Source of the DNA: Sanderia malayensis
Taxonomy: Eukaryota > Cnidaria > Scyphozoa > Semaeostomeae > Pelagiidae
Length of the DNA: 64,000 nucleotides
Reading direction: 5' to 3'
NCBI GenBank assembly: GCA_013076295.1
Contig: RQOL01000618.1
Span: 3,348,001-3,412,000 of the forward strand
The notes beneath the pieces were generated by a model. The model had not been told where the DNA came from. It saw nothing but the letters and a program-made list of their open reading frames with translations, and made no database searches. Made by a program: the position numbers and the translations under genes. Numbering within the stretch: position 1 is the first letter of the stretch; each line of letters starts with the position of its first letter. Below are positions 29,369-40,811 of the stretch, in pieces.

Positions 29369-30525
29369 ATTGATGGGTCTACTCTTTTGAATGCAATTTT
29401 GGACTGCAAGACTGTTTTAAATTATTTTAAAGCTGTCTTATTGAACTGTATATCTCTCGTCAATTGACTGATTAAATGTTTGTTAAAAATTGCCCCATTG
29501 TATGGGCTTTATTGTATGAGCTTTATTGATATGAGAGAAGTGAGTTTGAAACAATTTGTGCTTCATTGTTTTATGCTTTATCAGTTCACTGTGCGCGAAA
29601 ACAATGAATCTATGTGTACCCTCAGAAATGGTTTATTGCTTAATTGATTAACTCATTAATGGCGATTGAGTGATTAATCAGTTGATTAAATTGAAGTGAT
29701 TCCCCGATTAACTGACTGCTTTGTTGCTCGATAATTCTCCCATCCATCATTATCTACTTGTTGGATTTTTTATTTATTTATTCTTTCTTTCATTATTCGT
29801 TTTATTTATTCATCAATAACTGTGCTAGCCTGTGCGTAAAATTTACAGAAGACTGCAAGCTTGACTAAAAGTCTTTTGCAAAGTCTGCACGCAAGCTTTT
29901 ATTGTGATTCTTCTCAACGGAGAAAGGCCATGAGTTAAGCTAAGGTAAGACAAGGAGATATCATCATACTAATATTCATCATTATTATCAACATTGCAAA
30001 TCTTTATATAGTTCTGAGATTGTGTAATACATATTATATATTAAACAGTGCCATTCTCAGCATTGGTGGTTTGCAGTCTGTGGTTGAAGTCTGACTTCAT
30101 TGCTTCTACTGTTGAGCCATCTATTGAAGCAACCAACATATCTAGCAAATCAAATATATAAGCAAGTTTGAGAATCTTGAAATGTGCTCCTGTCTGTCAA
30201 AATATTCCAAAGAAATTGCATTTATCAATTACAATGATATCACATTCAGCAAAGTATAATAATAATAATAATAATAATGATAATATTATTATTATTGTAT
30301 TATTAGCGAAGTGTATCAAAAAGATAAAGATAATGCATTTATTAAAGTATCACAAATATATCGAAAAGCTATCAATGTTCCCCTCAGGCAACGTTGCCCC
30401 GTTGTTTTATGTTGTCTTCGTTTGACAGACAAAAAAAAAGACTTTTGTTGCCTTTTTATGGGATTCCCTTTCCGAGACTTTCTCAAATACTTTGGTATAA
30501 TTTCAAAGGATAATGTCCGTTCTTC
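29369..30525. other. Spacer downstream of the 79-aa gene and the lipase
   Basis: Convergent 3' ends of a plus-strand and a minus-strand gene. Contains an (AAT)n microsatellite near 30256-30300. The last coding exon of the lipase is expected here on the minus strand, but I could not identify it. Confidence 0.5.
30256..30303. repeat. AAT/ATT microsatellite with inverted halves
   Basis: About seven AAT units followed by GATAATATT and several ATT units, so the locus can fold on itself. Confidence 0.9.
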
Positions 30526-30529
30526 TTAC

Positions 30530-33500
30530 CCGTTATTGGTGTTAAATTGTTGAACAACGACTTTGTTCAGTTTCCAGAGATCCATGAAGCCTTCGTGCCA
30601 AACTTTGATCCTCTCGAGAGAACCCAAATTGTACCTTGTGGTCACGATGAAGTCGACAACGCTGCCAGCATCCAGGGTTTTACTGAAAATTATGAAGAGG
30701 GAGAGAGATTACTCAAAAAGAGGGAGGGAGAATGCGAAAAGGGGGGAATGGGTGAACCCTATTCGAGAAACATATTGAAGGTTTTGGTACGCCTATTCTG
30801 TTCTGCTTGTCATGCGAAAGAAATCCTTGGTCGTTACGGCAAGGAATCAGTATGTTTGGCGTTATGACTGAAAAATGTACTGCAACACGAGAGAGTAACA
30901 GAGAATAGTAACAGAGAGTTTTTTAGAGCTAATTTATTAATGGAAAGTTGTTATAATTAATGGTTGCTCTTTAATTCTTATAGCGTCTACGATGCCAAAG
31001 TGTTTTTCTGTGAGAAATAGGTGGGAATGCTTACAGACCTCGAGAGAAAGCGTGAGGGTATTCGAGTGACAAGATCTTTTGTTGTTTTGGAGATTTCTTG
31101 TTCTTGTGTCTTACCTTGGAAGTTCGAGCTCTTCTGAGACATGATTTTGGCCGGTTATTATCATTTTAACTGGTCCAGACGAAAGATCAGCAAACAAACC
31201 TGTGGCGGTGTGCAGAGTGATTTTGTAGTGATTTGCTGATGAAAAAATGAAGAGAGCTTTACAAATATTGAGTATTGATAATCGAGGGAGAGATCAAGGG
31301 GAATTTGACGATCGAAGGGAGAGATCAGGGAGGTTTGATGGTTGAAGGGAGAGATCAAGGGAGATTGAGATGAGGTGGTTTTCTGACTGTGCGATTAATA
31401 ATTGACTGATTGAGTGATCAACCGATTGAGTGTTTCGTAAGCCTTGTTGGTTACGAATTAGTTTGATTGAATGATAATCAATTGATTGATCGATCTATTT
31501 CCTGTTGATTCTCGATTAATGATCAATGATAAATCAATGATCAATCGTTCATTATATCATACCGACTCATTTTTTATGATTAATCAATGATAAATTGTTG
31601 ATTTAATGATTACGATCGTGGGTATATTTGTGTTTGTCTGTTCAGTAATTGTCATAATAAGAATAAAAGTTTATCATGCAATGAACAGGAGTGTTTATGA
31701 GTGCGAGGTTTTTCGTCATTATGTTCTTAAAGATTATAATTTTTCATAAAACCAATTGATCGATCAACCGCTTGGTTGTTGATTGGTTGATCAAGTGTTT
31801 GCTGATTAACATGACTGGACGCATTATACCTACCACAGAAGGGTTGTTGCCCTTTGGTCTGCAAATAGAATTTTCCACTAACTTTGCCACGGTGTTCGCT
31901 TGCGTAATACCCCATAGAGGGGCACCCGTTGGTGGGGCATGTTGTGCACTTGACCTTCTTGAAGTTATCATAACTCGAGCATGGATATGAAAGGAATTGG
32001 CATCCTTTAGGATCAATGGATTCGGTAAAGTAATATACTGCTCTGTAGTGACTGCATGTGAAGAACTGTGTTACACCTGTTAACAGAGACAGAGTTTGTT
32101 ACATGATGGTTGTAAAGTTTTGAGAGTCAAATATAAGGGTTGTTATAAGGTTTCGAGAGTAAAATGTAAAAGTTCTTGTAAGTTTCTGAGAGTAAAATGT
32201 GAGAGTTGTTGTATGTTTTTGAGAGTAATATAGAAGATGAGTTGTTGTAAGGTTGGCAGAGTAACATATAAGAGTGGTTGGAAGCTTTGAGAGTAAAATG
32301 TAAGAGTTGTTGTAAGGTTTTGAGAGTAATATAGAAGAGTGGTTATAGCTAACGTTTTCAAAGTAACATATACGAGTTGTTGTAAGGTTTTGAGAGTGAC
32401 ATAAAGCTGCAGCAAGATTGATTGGAGCTCGTATGCCAAAAATGCAATGCTCTTCGGTTGTTACATGGAATATTACACAGATGGCAATGGCTTTTGTGGA
32501 CAAATGATATTGCCACAGCTGATTTAGCTGCCAAGAACAACAGGAAAGTTGAGCCAGCAAAATGTGAACCATTCTCCAACTTAAGCGTTGCCATGACGGC
32601 AAATGTACTTACCGTTATCCAAGGTGCGACAATCCGGTTGTTCATAGCCTCCATTTGGATAGAAGTCGACGTGACCTGCAGGCTCGTGGATACCAAAGCC
32701 TTTAATCAGTATTGATCGACTGTCTGTGTGGATGGCGTCAACAAATTCAGCATCGCTTGGGTCCAATCTCACATCTGTGTGCTCATACTCGAAGTACGGG
32801 CCTGCAGCATCCAAACCTGAAAAAGGGAGAGATGATCCAATGGATTCAATACGATCTGGATTGATTATTCGATTGCAATCATAGAGTGGATGATTGAGGG
32901 ATTTTGTAATCGTGTTAATGATGACGTGATTATGAATCAGATTTTATCAGATGACTTCACTGATTATAGTGATCATGTTAATGATTACATGATTACGAAT
33001 CAGATTTCATCAGATGATTTCATTGATTATAGTGATCATGCTAGTGATTACATGATTACGGATCAGATTTCATCAGATGGTTTCATTGATTATAGTGATC
33101 ATGCTAGTGATTACATGATTACGAATCAGATTTCATCAGATGGTTTCAATGATTATAGTGATCACATTAATGATTACATGATTACGGATCAGATTTCCTT
33201 GGATGATCCCAGTGATAAATTGAACGATTGACTGATTACAAATCTGACCTACTAACCAGTGATACGTGCAATCTTGTGATTATTCCCACTCAAGTATCGA
33301 CCAGCATAGCCAGCGATTTGTGCACCGAGGCTGAATCCAATCAGGTGGACATTGGAGAAGTTGAGGCCAAAATCTCTGTTCATCAACTCAACCAAATGGC
33401 CCGCTTGCACACCAACAAGTCGAACATTTCCAGACGCCTGGTGGTAAGGGAATTTGGCTCCGTTTTTCCAATGTACGACCACGACGTTAGCATCTTCGAC

Positions 33501-34434
33501 TTTCAAAAGCGTGTCAACCATTTTGGGCATGTAGTGGATGCTTCCACTTTCTACAAAACGCATCAACAATCAATCAATATCTACGAAGATATAATCTGGA
33601 AAAAGAGACTTTCGCGCTTGCATGGAACGGGAAACAGAGACGATGTGGACAAAGATAAGTGGTCTATTAAAAGTAATTGCGATTGAATTTCAAAACTTGG
33701 AGAGGAGGGAGGGAGAGATGGCAGATCTCAAGGTATTAAGTCATGCTGTATTACTGAGATCCTTACACAACGCTAGCAAGACAAACTTGTAAAGGAAGGA
33801 GGGAGAGATGACAGATTTCTTGTTTAGTAAGAAGGAGCTTATAGCGGCAAAATTTACCCAGGTATCCATGCATAATGAAGATTGTCTTTTTGGTGCCATC
33901 GAATGTTGACGTTCTGATGCTGGATGCATCAGTGTCACTGATTACGTCATGGTTAGCATGCTGTGCCCTGGTGTAAAGCTGGAATTGTACACCAATCTGC
34001 GCTGGCGACTCGGGAAGCTGGACGAGTGTGCGATGGAATGGAGCGTCGTTGTTGAAGCAGCCGTAAGGTGGATAGCAGACTTCAACACCTAGGTTGCAAT
34101 GGAAGAGGGTATTGAAAGAAAGGTGTTCGGTTTGGAATTGGGCGATACGGGTTAATATGGATGAATAAAGTAGCAAGCTGAGCTGAATGTGGAGCAAGTT
34201 GAATGAATTAACAATTTGAGCATGGTAGGTTGAATAAAGGAAGTAAGTCAATCAAACTAAACAACTGCTGTTTTGAAATATGTCATGTAAGTTTCCTCCC
34301 GTTTTGCATACTGGAGAAGTGGAGAAAAGAAGATTCATTTTATCAAATATCGATTGAGTGTAGAAATATTTCTTACCGTAGGCATTGCTGGACAGAAGTA
34401 CCAATGCCAATACATTCAACATTGTTCTCAACAT
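30530..34434 (-). CDS. Secreted pancreatic-type triacylglycerol lipase (3' end unresolved)
   Basis: Seven exons in transcript order: 34434-34377, 34088-33858, 33550-33257, 32816-32613, 32076-31834, 31235-31115, 30682-30530, giving 434 residues plus two bases. It begins with a signal peptide (MLRTMLNVLALVLLSSNAYG). The lipase domain has the HGYLG oxyanion loop, nucleophile elbow GFSLGA (Ser170), GLDAAGP (Asp197) and CSHYRA (His272), so the triad is complete. A disulfide-rich region (CPTNGCPSMG) and a PLAT/C2-like domain follow (NHYKITLHTATG, VKMIITG, VWHEGFMDLWKL). Pancreatic lipases are about 450-465 aa, so roughly 30 residues are missing. Either one more exon lies below 30525 (donor GTAAGA after 30530), or translation stops in frame at TAA 30526-30528. 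Likely digestive or extracellular lipase. Confidence 0.9.
32105..32405. repeat. ~33-bp minisatellite, ~9 degenerate copies, lipase intron
   Basis: Unit contains AGAGTTGTTGTAAGGTTTTG and AGAGTAA(A/T)AT. Copies vary in length. It fills the intron between exons 32816-32613 and 32076-31834. Several open frames cross it on the minus strand and are not genes. Confidence 0.85.
32920..33225. repeat. 63-bp tandem repeat, ~5 copies, lipase intron
   Basis: Unit of 63 bp with GATTACATGATTACGAATCA, TTTCATCAGATG and GATTATAGTGATCATG. Because 63 is a multiple of 3, a plus-strand frame (32890-33231) stays open and reads a 21-residue acidic repeat. It lies in an intron of the minus-strand lipase and is treated as noncoding. 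Confidence 0.9.
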
Positions 34435-35154
34435 CTTTTTGACAGCAAGGCACCTTGTATGGAGTTGAACCTTCTGTACAATGAATTACGAGCAGTTACA
34501 AGTTGTCCAGTCCTTCGCGAGTCAACAAAGAACGAATTTCATCGGAGTCTGTAAGTAACGCTATTTATATCACATTATAGTTGTTGACAACATTTCTATT
34601 AACTCAGCTTACCCAACAATCGATTGAAATTTGCTTCGTTTTGTTTTCCTTCAAATCAATAACATAAGGATTTTGTTTAATCAGCTCCCAAAAAGCAAAC
34701 GGTGGTTTGTAGAACACGTACCCCCTCTTGAGAGGCGTTGGGTATCGGCAATTCATACCGTAATTAAATAACAACGCCTTTAAAGATTTATTCATTATAA
34801 ACTCGAAACTTTTAGAAGCGTCCAAATACATGGATTAATCATGCATTACAAACATTACACATTACAAACATCTGGAGATCAGTTTTTAAACAAGCAACGA
34901 ACAAAAGACTTAACTCAAATAAGAGTATACTTTTCAGTGAATCAGTTCTCTCCTTCCCAGTTACTTGCGCAGCAGCCGCCAGATAGTTGATCTATAGCCT
35001 CTTATTCAACAATGCTCGAACAACCCGGTGATATGCAATACAAAAACATTCATGCAATGTTTGTTACTTTGCTGTGACGTAATTCCAGGAAAAGTATGAT
35101 TGATAATCATTCATAATGTCATGGAAATTTATTACATTTTTCCCCATTGTAGCC
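34435..35154. other. 5' flank of the lipase
   Basis: Contains a minus-strand open stretch 34831-34613 described separately. No promoter motif stands out. Confidence 0.5.
34613..34831 (-). other. Possible upstream exon (73-codon open frame ending at a splice donor)
   Basis: The frame starts at ATG 34831 and ends at CW, followed directly by GTAAGC (a good donor) and then an in-frame TGA. The protein is non-repetitive (KRGYVFYKPPFAFWELIKQN) with no similarity I recognise. If joined to the acceptor TTGTACAG upstream of the lipase ATG, it would be in phase with the lipase and place its signal peptide internally, which argues against simple fusion. It could be an exon of another small gene or a chance frame. 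Confidence 0.3.
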
Positions 35155-36190
35155 GCTTTCAGCTGTTTAAACTTTCTATCATACATGAAGTAGGTACTGA
35201 AAAATTCAAATTTTGAAATTGACTGAAAATTGACTTACAAGGAGTCGAATTATACTAAATAGTTCCTACTGATCACGTTAGGACAATTCCCAGCTTTCTA
35301 GGAGTTTTAGTTCAAATTTTAGTGGACCCAGATTGCCCGCGGATAGCTATTTAAACTTTCTATCATACATGAAGTTGGTACTGAAAAATTCAAACTTTGA
35401 ATTAGACTGAAAAATGCCTCACAAGGAGTCGAATTATACTAAATAGGTCCTACTGATCACGTTAGGACAATTTCCAGCTTTCTAGGAGTTTTGGTTCAAA
35501 TTTTAGTGGACCCAGATTGCCCGCGGATAGCTATTTAAACTTTCTATCATACATGAAGTAGGTACTGAAAAATTCAAATTTTGAAATAGACGGAAAATTG
35601 ACTCACAAGGAGTCGAATTATACTAAATAGGTCCTACTGATCACGTTAGGACAATTCCCAGCTTTCTAGGAGTTTTGGTTCAAATTTTAGTGGACCCAGA
35701 TTGCCCGCGGATAGTTTTTTTAACTTTCTATCATACATGAAGTTGGTACTGAAAAATTCAAATTTTGAAATAGACGGAAAATTGACTCAAAAGGAGTCGA
35801 ATTATGCTAAATAGGTCCTTCTGATCACGTTGAGACAATTCCCAGCTCTCTAGGAGTAATGGTTCAAGTTTTAGTGGACCCAGATCGCCCGCGGATAGCT
35901 ATTTAAACTTTCTATCATACATGAAGTATGTACTGAAAAATTCAAATTTTGAAATAGACGGAAAATTGTCTCACAAGGAGTCGAATTATACTAAAGAGGC
36001 CCTTCTGATCACGTTGAGACAATTCCCAGTTCTCTAAGAGTAATGGTTCGTGGACCCAGATTTCCCGCGGATAGCTATTTAAACTTTCTATCATAGATGA
36101 AGTTTGTAGTGAAAAATTCAAATTTTGAATTAGACTGAAAAATGCCTCACAAGGAGTCGAATTATACTAAATAGGTCCTGGTTCAAATTA
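35155..36190. repeat. ~184-bp tandem repeat, ~6 copies
   Basis: Unit contains ACTTTCTATCATACATGAAG, AAGGAGTCGAATTATACTAA, CTGATCACGTTAGGACAATT and GTGGACCCAGATTGCCCGCG. CCCGCGGATAG recurs at about 35336, 35520, 35704, 35888 and 36066. The first and last copies are partial. Unit length is close to a nucleosome repeat. No coding. Confidence 0.93.
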
Positions 36191-37250
36191 TGGTTCAAAT
36201 TTACACCCAGGATCCTTCAGCTTTGCTGACATCGCCCTTGTTTTTCTGTGAATTTCTTCGTGTGTTTATGCAAAAACATACATGAAGTTACAATATCAGG
36301 GTAAAATATAATATTACATAAAAAGATTGCAGGGTCACTTTTTCTCTCACATTGTCTATAGCAGCCAAAATAAACAAAGTCAATTTAAAAATCTAGCTTC
36401 ATGCTTCAATTTCGTGAATTTATATTGGCGTCCATTATTTCAACAAATAAATTATCCAGCAACGTCCATAAACAAAAATTAAAACTAAAGTTCTCGTATC
36501 TGCTGCTTCGCGCCTAATTATACACACAAAAAACAAAGATAAACGTGAATACACAGAAATGCTCTTTCAAAACACAAGACGAATACAAAAAGACTATACA
36601 ATACGCAAAACAATGAACACATTGACACAGCAAAAAAACAAGTTACGGATCACATCACACAGTTACGTAATTAAATTAAAAAATCCTTTTTTTCCATTTT
36701 CATTGTCAACACACTTTCGACTTTCCCTTGTTTTCCTGCTCTTTCTTGAAAACTAGTTCTTGAAATTCCCGGGGTCACTAACTCTTTCAATTTCTATTGT
36801 CAATCGATTAGCCAATCACAATCAATAATTACGAGGTAGGTACTACCATGGCTAAAACTGTTTACATTGTGGCCCTGGGTTCAAGGTTGCTACGTATTAG
36901 CCGACTTGATCACACACATCAAGAACAATAACACGTGTAGTTTTGTCGTGTCTATTGGAATTTGAATATAACAATTCGTCTTGTGTGCTTGTTAAATGTT
37001 AACGTCATAAGGACTTGTTGATACACCTAATATTTTTGGATAGTATACGAAGTTCGTTTTTCATCATGTGAAATTATTGTTTCTTTCTTCAAGTAAAACA
37101 TTTCATGGCCGCTGTAGATTATTGTCGATGATTTGATCATATCGCAGCCGTTTTTCTGTGATTGTTTTGTCAATGTTTATGCTGGTTTCATTGTTGCTGC
37201 TTTCATGCTGTTGGGAATTGAAGTGGTAAGCAATACGTTCTGTTGTGATT
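36191..37250. other. Intergenic region
   Basis: AT-rich sequence with no gene or repeat I can support. Small frames, such as the one at 36559-36756, are short and low-complexity. Confidence 0.5.
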
Positions 37251-37692
37251 TTAAGGCCGGATTACACTGGGAAATTTTTGCTGTAATACATTCCGAGACA
37301 TGTCAAAAATAGACTGTCTGGAGCCCGTCTGAAGCTATATTTGTATCCAAAAGAAGCAAAAGAATAATTTGTCATGCTGAGAATATTGCTGGAAATAAAA
37401 TGAAATCGTTTGGTTTTATTCCACATTCCACGTAAAAGGGACAACACATAAAAGGCATAAAAGGACCGACTGGTGACGTTTTTAATTTTTGCAAAGGGGA
37501 AACAGGCGCAGGCCAGGCCAACTTTAGTTTTATTTCTACACGTGTCTGAAGCAAACAACATAAAATATTGTACGGAAAATTGCAGCGACATGTTACACTG
37601 GGCAATATTGCAGCAAAAGAAAACCCCGATTTAGCATTCTATTAATGAAATATTGCAGCAAGAATTGCCATGTGTAACCCGGCCTTTACACT
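37251..37692. mobile_element. Inverted-repeat element (~440 bp) with AAGGCCGG ends
   Basis: Left end AAGGCCGGATTACACTGGGA with TTTTTGCTG following; right end is the complement of AAGGCCGGGTTACACATGGC with TTCTTGCTG following. That gives about 31 bp of terminal inverted repeat with few mismatches. A second internal GTTACACTGGGCAATATTGC copy lies just inside the right end. It has no transposase, so it is a non-autonomous DNA element. Confidence 0.85.
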
Positions 37693-38063
37693 GTCGTGAA
37701 TTCATAATTTGATGTTTCGTAATTTTATTACAGGCCGGCTATTATAATTTCCTTTCTTCTGTTAATTTTAGGGCAAAAACAAAGCAGGGCTCGCTACACT
37801 AATATCGAATTAAACCGTACCAACTGCAGTTTAGGACGAAAGAAAAAACTTATGCTTTGGCATTTCAAATGCATGTTTACAGAAATTCAGAGGGCATTAT
37901 AACGAGAGCGAATGGGGAAAAAGCTGTTTGACATTAACAGAACTATTATTATTTACATGCGAGTTTCAGAAAGAGGAAGTCATGAGCGGTCAACTGGAAC
38001 TAATTTACTGTGGGCGGGAATACAGTCATTGGAAAAGAGAGTTTTAACAACAGCAACAACAGT

Positions 38064-40811
38064 ATGACACATTTACCATCAACGATGAAGTTTCATGCAC
38101 CGACACTAATTATTATTATTGTTGGTGGTATTATTTTGACTTTTCAAATTGAGATTGCCCTTGCTGCGAAGGCAAGCTCATGCCAGATGACTACACCTGT
38201 TTGTGATAGGACTTTGTCAATGAGAAACCTGTCGAGAGATATCATAATCGGAGCACTGTTTCCATTGAATTACTACCAGAGCAAAACACGGACTTTTGTA
38301 CAGAATAGCGTTGCTATTACCTGGGTCGAAGCATTTTTGTTCGCCATTAATACCGTGAACAATGATCACAACATGTTCAAGAATGTAACCCTTGGCTATG
38401 ACATTAGGAACAGCTGCAACGAGAAGGACACTGCCCTTCGCAACGTCTTGGACTTTATGCTGGATCGGAGTTTATTCGACGGTCGTGTCGCAACGACAAC
38501 GCCGCCCCGTCAGAACTGCTACTGCGCTAGTGGGCGGAGTAGGATTACGGCCGTAGTCGGTGGTGCATGGTCCAGCATATCCACAGCGGTTTCTCCCGTC
38601 CTCGGGGTTGATAGTTTGCCACAGATCAGCTATTCGTCGACGAGCACCGCGCTGAGCGACAAGGGGAAATTCCCGAATTTCTTACGCACTCTTCCGTCTG
38701 ATAATTATCAAGCGAAGGCGCTAGCCGACCTGTTACGTCATTTTGATTGGACGTACATTAGCGTGCTTGCGTCAGACGATGATTACGGGAGATTGGGTTG
38801 GTTCGGGTTGGATAGGGAGCTGAAACACAGAGGCATGTGCGTTGCTGAGGTCAAGCTATTCAAGAGAAAGCTATCAACCGTGTTGTTAAACGAAATCATC
38901 GTGCTTTTGACGCGTGCGCAGAAGAAGAAGGCGAATGTTGTTGTTTTGTGGTGTCAGATAAACGAGGCGATGTTAATCATCGAAGAAGCTTGGAAACGAG
39001 GCTTGCGTGGTATCACGTGGATTGGTTGTGAAACTTTGGGCGCCAATTTCCATATGCTCGGGCTTGGGCCAATCGTGAAAGGGTTTCTGGGCTTGAAGCC
39101 CATCTTGCATACCGTGCCGAAGTTCGAAGCTTATTTGCACCAGCTGAGCCCGAGCACACAGCAACATAGGAGCCCATGGTTGGAGCAGTATTGGAAGTCG
39201 TTGGACAACGCAACACGGGGCTGCGGAGGCATAAAAACAGGCAAGGACTTACCGAGGAACAAGTACTCATACGTGATCAGTGCTGTGTATGCTGTTGCAC
39301 TTGGCCTGCAAAGAATCTTAGACAAGAACCCGTCGCTTACAGTGGCAGATTTATCATCCATGAAATCATCGTTATTGCTGCAGGAGATGAAGAATATCGA
39401 TTACGTTGACGCAGACGGAGGTATCAGAGTGAGTTTCGACAAGAACGGCGACCCAAAATTTGGATCTTATACTGTAACGAATATACAAGCAGCCAATGGT
39501 TCTGTTTATTTTGTTGACATTGGGAATTGGACTGGGGAAACTGGGAGAGTACGTGTCAATAAAAACAAAATTGTTTACTCAGATAACCAAAGAATAGTTA
39601 CGTCAATATGTAGCAAGCCTTGCGCTCCAGGTACGTACAAAATATCCGGGAGTACGGTCTGCTGTTGGTCGTGTATTCCATGCGGAAAGGGCACTGTTAA
39701 CACGAACGGTAGTGCGTTAGCGTGTCACGCGTGCCCCGAGAATTCCATCTCTAACAGTAACAGGACATCGTGTATTGAACTGACTGAGCTATTCGTGTTC
39801 AGAGGTCGGCGGAATCATGGCATTTTCATTGCCATATTAACCATATCGTGCATTGCTATTGTCTGCACGCTGTTGTTCGTGTGCGTGTTCGTGAGGCACT
39901 GGAACACGCCTGTCGTGAAGTCATCGAATCGTGAATTATCAATGCTTCAACTGATATCGGTGATGCTATCTCTGTCTTATCCGTTTATCTTTTGGTTGGA
40001 AATAACGCCTTCCTACTGTCATTTGATTTCTGTTTGGTTTTCTTTGTTCACAACAGTCGCTGTCGCCATTGTTCTCGTCAAAACTTACCGACTTTTAATG
40101 ATATTCACCAAGGAGACGACTGGCGAGTCGTCTTTTCTCCAAAACAAATACCAATGCGTGTTCGTGTTGATATTCGTGCTCGTGGAAGTGATCATCATGG
40201 CTTTGTGGCTCTGGCGACATAAAATGGTGGTCGTGGAAACTGTCTTCGAAGAGGATCGTACTTTTGTGCGGCATTGCGAGAAACATTTGTTGCTACTGGT
40301 TGCTATTGATCAGGCTTACATATTTGCCATGTCTCTGGCTAGCGCGTTTATGGCGTTTAAAGCGAGGAAGCTTCCAGAAGCGTTTAGGGAAGCAAGGTTC
40401 ATTAGCTTTGCCATGTTCGTATTTTGCCTGGCGTGGGTCTGCGCCATTCCGCTGGTTGCCAGCCTCGATATCATTGAGAGGCGCCAAGCGCTTTGCGCCG
40501 TCAACTGCATTGCCAACTTTGGCTTACTTCTCTGTCTATATGGCTATAAAGTGCATATAATCTTGTTTCAGCCGGAGAGGAACACACGCACATTCTTTAC
40601 TACCCAAGCAACTTTGAGAATGTTTTCACAGAGAACCCGTGCTCGTTCTTTTCAGCGTAGTTTTGTCTTGAGTAACGATTCTACTCCAGCAAGCTCTCCA
40701 ACAACATCACGCGTATCTTACCCACCCTCACAAGGTATCAAATCTATTGATGATATCAGGAATGAAATTCCTGCAATGAAACCAAAACGACAGCGCTCTA
40801 TGACTCAGTAG
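38064..40811 (+). CDS. Class C GPCR, metabotropic glutamate receptor-like (intronless)
   Basis: Single open frame, 915 aa; an in-frame TAA at 38001 bounds it upstream. First ATG is 38064; a second at 38085 would put the signal peptide (IIIIVGGIILTFQIEIALAA) closer to the N-terminus. Domains: extracellular Venus flytrap ligand-binding (~residues 45-500, with LSRDIIIGALFPLNYY, GGAWSSIS, YSSTSTALSDKGKFPNFLRT), the nine-cysteine linker (~515-572, CSKPCAPGTY to CHACPENS), seven membrane segments (~583-835) and a short Ser/Thr-rich tail. At the amino-acid-binding sites the Ser-Ser and Ser-Thr pairs and the Tyr of DDDYG are kept. The Asp of the mGluR GSDGW motif is replaced in GCETLG, so the ligand may be glutamate-like or different. 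Lack of introns suggests retroposition or a lineage-specific intronless expansion. Confidence 0.92.
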   Translation: MTHLPSTMKFHAPTLIIIIVGGIILTFQIEIALAAKASSCQMTTPVCDRTLSMRNLSRDIIIGALFPLNYYQSKTRTFVQNSVAITWVEAFLFAINTVNNDHNMFKNVTLGYDIRNSCNEKDTALRNVLDFMLDRSLFDGRVATTTPPRQNCYCASGRSRITAVVGGAWSSISTAVSPVLGVDSLPQISYSSTSTALSDKGKFPNFLRTLPSDNYQAKALADLLRHFDWTYISVLASDDDYGRLGWFGLDRELKHRGMCVAEVKLFKRKLSTVLLNEIIVLLTRAQKKKANVVVLWCQINEAMLIIEEAWKRGLRGITWIGCETLGANFHMLGLGPIVKGFLGLKPILHTVPKFEAYLHQLSPSTQQHRSPWLEQYWKSLDNATRGCGGIKTGKDLPRNKYSYVISAVYAVALGLQRILDKNPSLTVADLSSMKSSLLLQEMKNIDYVDADGGIRVSFDKNGDPKFGSYTVTNIQAANGSVYFVDIGNWTGETGRVRVNKNKIVYSDNQRIVTSICSKPCAPGTYKISGSTVCCWSCIPCGKGTVNTNGSALACHACPENSISNSNRTSCIELTELFVFRGRRNHGIFIAILTISCIAIVCTLLFVCVFVRHWNTPVVKSSNRELSMLQLISVMLSLSYPFIFWLEITPSYCHLISVWFSLFTTVAVAIVLVKTYRLLMIFTKETTGESSFLQNKYQCVFVLIFVLVEVIIMALWLWRHKMVVVETVFEEDRTFVRHCEKHLLLLVAIDQAYIFAMSLASAFMAFKARKLPEAFREARFISFAMFVFCLAWVCAIPLVASLDIIERRQALCAVNCIANFGLLLCLYGYKVHIILFQPERNTRTFFTTQATLRMFSQRTRARSFQRSFVLSNDSTPASSPTTSRVSYPPSQGIKSIDDIRNEIPAMKPKRQRSMTQ

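Noticed and set aside
32890..33686. Two consecutive plus-strand ORFs of 113 and 152 codons
   Set aside because: The first is the 63-bp repeat; the second is antisense to lipase exon 33257-33550, which has the catalytic Ser motif on the minus strand.
37262..37605. Minus-strand ORFs of 77-109 codons
   Set aside because: They lie wholly inside the inverted-repeat element at 37251-37692 and show no transposase motif.
39013..39361. Minus-strand ORFs within the GPCR
   Set aside because: Antisense shadows of the receptor coding frame.
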